Part shown: positions 5,292 through 5,719 of the stretch, piece after piece
Position numbering within the stretch: the stretch's first letter is position 1
Layout: each line of letters begins with the position of its first letter
Assembly (NCBI GenBank): GCA_002470165.1
Contig: DKNF01000024.1
Span: 1 to 5,719, forward strand
From: Betaproteobacteria bacterium UBA7395
GTDB taxonomy: Bacteria > Pseudomonadota > Gammaproteobacteria > Burkholderiales > Rhodocyclaceae
Direction: 5' to 3'
DNA: 5,719 bases
Translations under genes and position numbers: made by a program
Notes under the pieces: model-generated
The model's input: the letters and a program-made list of their open reading frames with translations, nothing else
Databases searched by the model: none
What the model was told of the DNA's origin: nothing

Positions 5292-5719
5292 TTACTCCAG
5301 GTACTCGATCATCAACTGCGGGTTCTCGACGCCCATGTATTCGTTGACCGACAGCCGGTAGGCGGCACGGGTGTTGTGGCCGGGCTGGGTGGAGAAGTTG
5401 AACTGGATTGCCTCGATCCGGCTGCTGCCCTTGCGTAGCCGAAGTTTCAGGTGTTTTTCCTTGAGCACGCGCTGTTGTTCGACTTCGAACTCATCGACGA
5501 ACAGCGGCGCCGGGAAGCCCTGGCCCCAGATTTCATTTTCCAGTAGCTTGGCAGTTTCCAGGCTGATGTAGCCGCCTTCGAGCGGACCGTCGGTTTCCAG
5601 CGTGCGGGTGAGGTCGGCGGGGGCGAGGAGCTCGCCGGCGACTTCGGCAAAGATGGCCTGGAAGCGTTCGAAATCGCCGGCCCGGAGGGTCGCGCCGGCG
5701 GCCATCGCGTGGCCGCCGA
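5292..5719 (-). CDS. recJ: Single-stranded-DNA exonuclease RecJ, C-terminal fragment (5' end outside window)
   Basis: RecJ is the 5'-to-3' single-strand DNA exonuclease of RecFOR recombination and mismatch repair, acting in the cytoplasm. The visible part, about 142 residues, opens with GGHAMAAGATL, the GGHxMAAG signature of the DHHA1 domain that helps hold the DNA. It goes on to the C-terminal OB-fold region with EIWGQGFPAPLFVDEFEV, KEKHLKLRLRKG and AYRLSVNEYMG, all typical of the RecJ C-terminus, and ends in QLMIEYLE. The catalytic DHH domain lies outside the window. Reading from the minus strand, the first whole codon is at 5717-5715 and the stop (TAA) is at 5294-5292. The gene converges on the pseudo-receiver gene with only 12 bases between the two stops. 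I see no terminator for recJ itself in the bases that follow. Confidence 0.94.
   Translation of the reverse strand, partial: GGHAMAAGATLRAGDFERFQAIFAEVAGELLAPADLTRTLETDGPLEGGYISLETAKLLENEIWGQGFPAPLFVDEFEVEQQRVLKEKHLKLRLRKGSSRIEAIQFNFSTQPGHNTRAAYRLSVNEYMGVENPQLMIEYLE

Noticed and set aside
1..5719. CRISPR arrays, tRNA or rRNA genes, insertion sequences, attachment sites
   Set aside because: None seen: no spaced direct repeats, no transposase or integrase coding, no tRNA-like cloverleaf noticed in the gaps.

Overview
The window looks like a piece of a high-GC proteobacterial chromosome, most likely a betaproteobacterium of the Rhodocyclales type (Dechloromonas/Azonexus-like). That placement is inferred from composition, codon use and the mix of chemotaxis, c-di-GMP and RecJ genes, not from a marker. 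Almost the whole window is signal transduction, and it ends in a housekeeping DNA-repair gene.

Layout. (1) Bases 1-416 hold the C-terminal end of a methyl-accepting chemotaxis protein, with the start outside the window. (2) Bases 424-1314, seven bases downstream, encode a 296-residue protein with one N-terminal membrane anchor and a domain resembling the nitrate/nitrite-sensing (NIT) fold; its last codons contain a run of nine G. (3) After an AT-richer 123-base gap, bases 1438-3600 encode a soluble PAS-PAS-GGDEF-EAL protein in which both c-di-GMP synthesis and hydrolysis motifs look intact. (4) A 129-base gap carries a stem-loop directly before a good Shine-Dalgarno. (5) Bases 3730-4155 encode a stand-alone BLUF blue-light receptor with all the key flavin-site residues. 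(6) Bases 4152-5279 overlap it by four bases and encode a receiver-domain protein with a long, GAF-like and helical C-terminal part. Its receiver has Asn where the phosphoacceptor Asp should be and Ala at the switch Thr/Ser. (7) A rho-independent terminator overlaps its stop codon. (8) Convergent recJ (C-terminal end only) enters from the right on the minus strand.

How the genes may work together. The MCP and NIT-like genes form one probable co-transcribed unit for chemosensing. The BLUF and pseudo-receiver genes form a second, tightly coupled two-gene unit. Its architecture recalls the cyanobacterial PixD-PixE pair (short BLUF protein plus a response-regulator-like partner), although the partner's C-terminal half is not recognisable as PixE. 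Because the receiver seems unable to accept phosphate, the simplest hypothesis is that blue light, through BLUF binding, replaces phosphorylation as its input. The GGDEF-EAL gene directly upstream is a second candidate target, since BLUF proteins elsewhere control EAL phosphodiesterases. The BLUF/pseudo-receiver pair is the most interesting item here.
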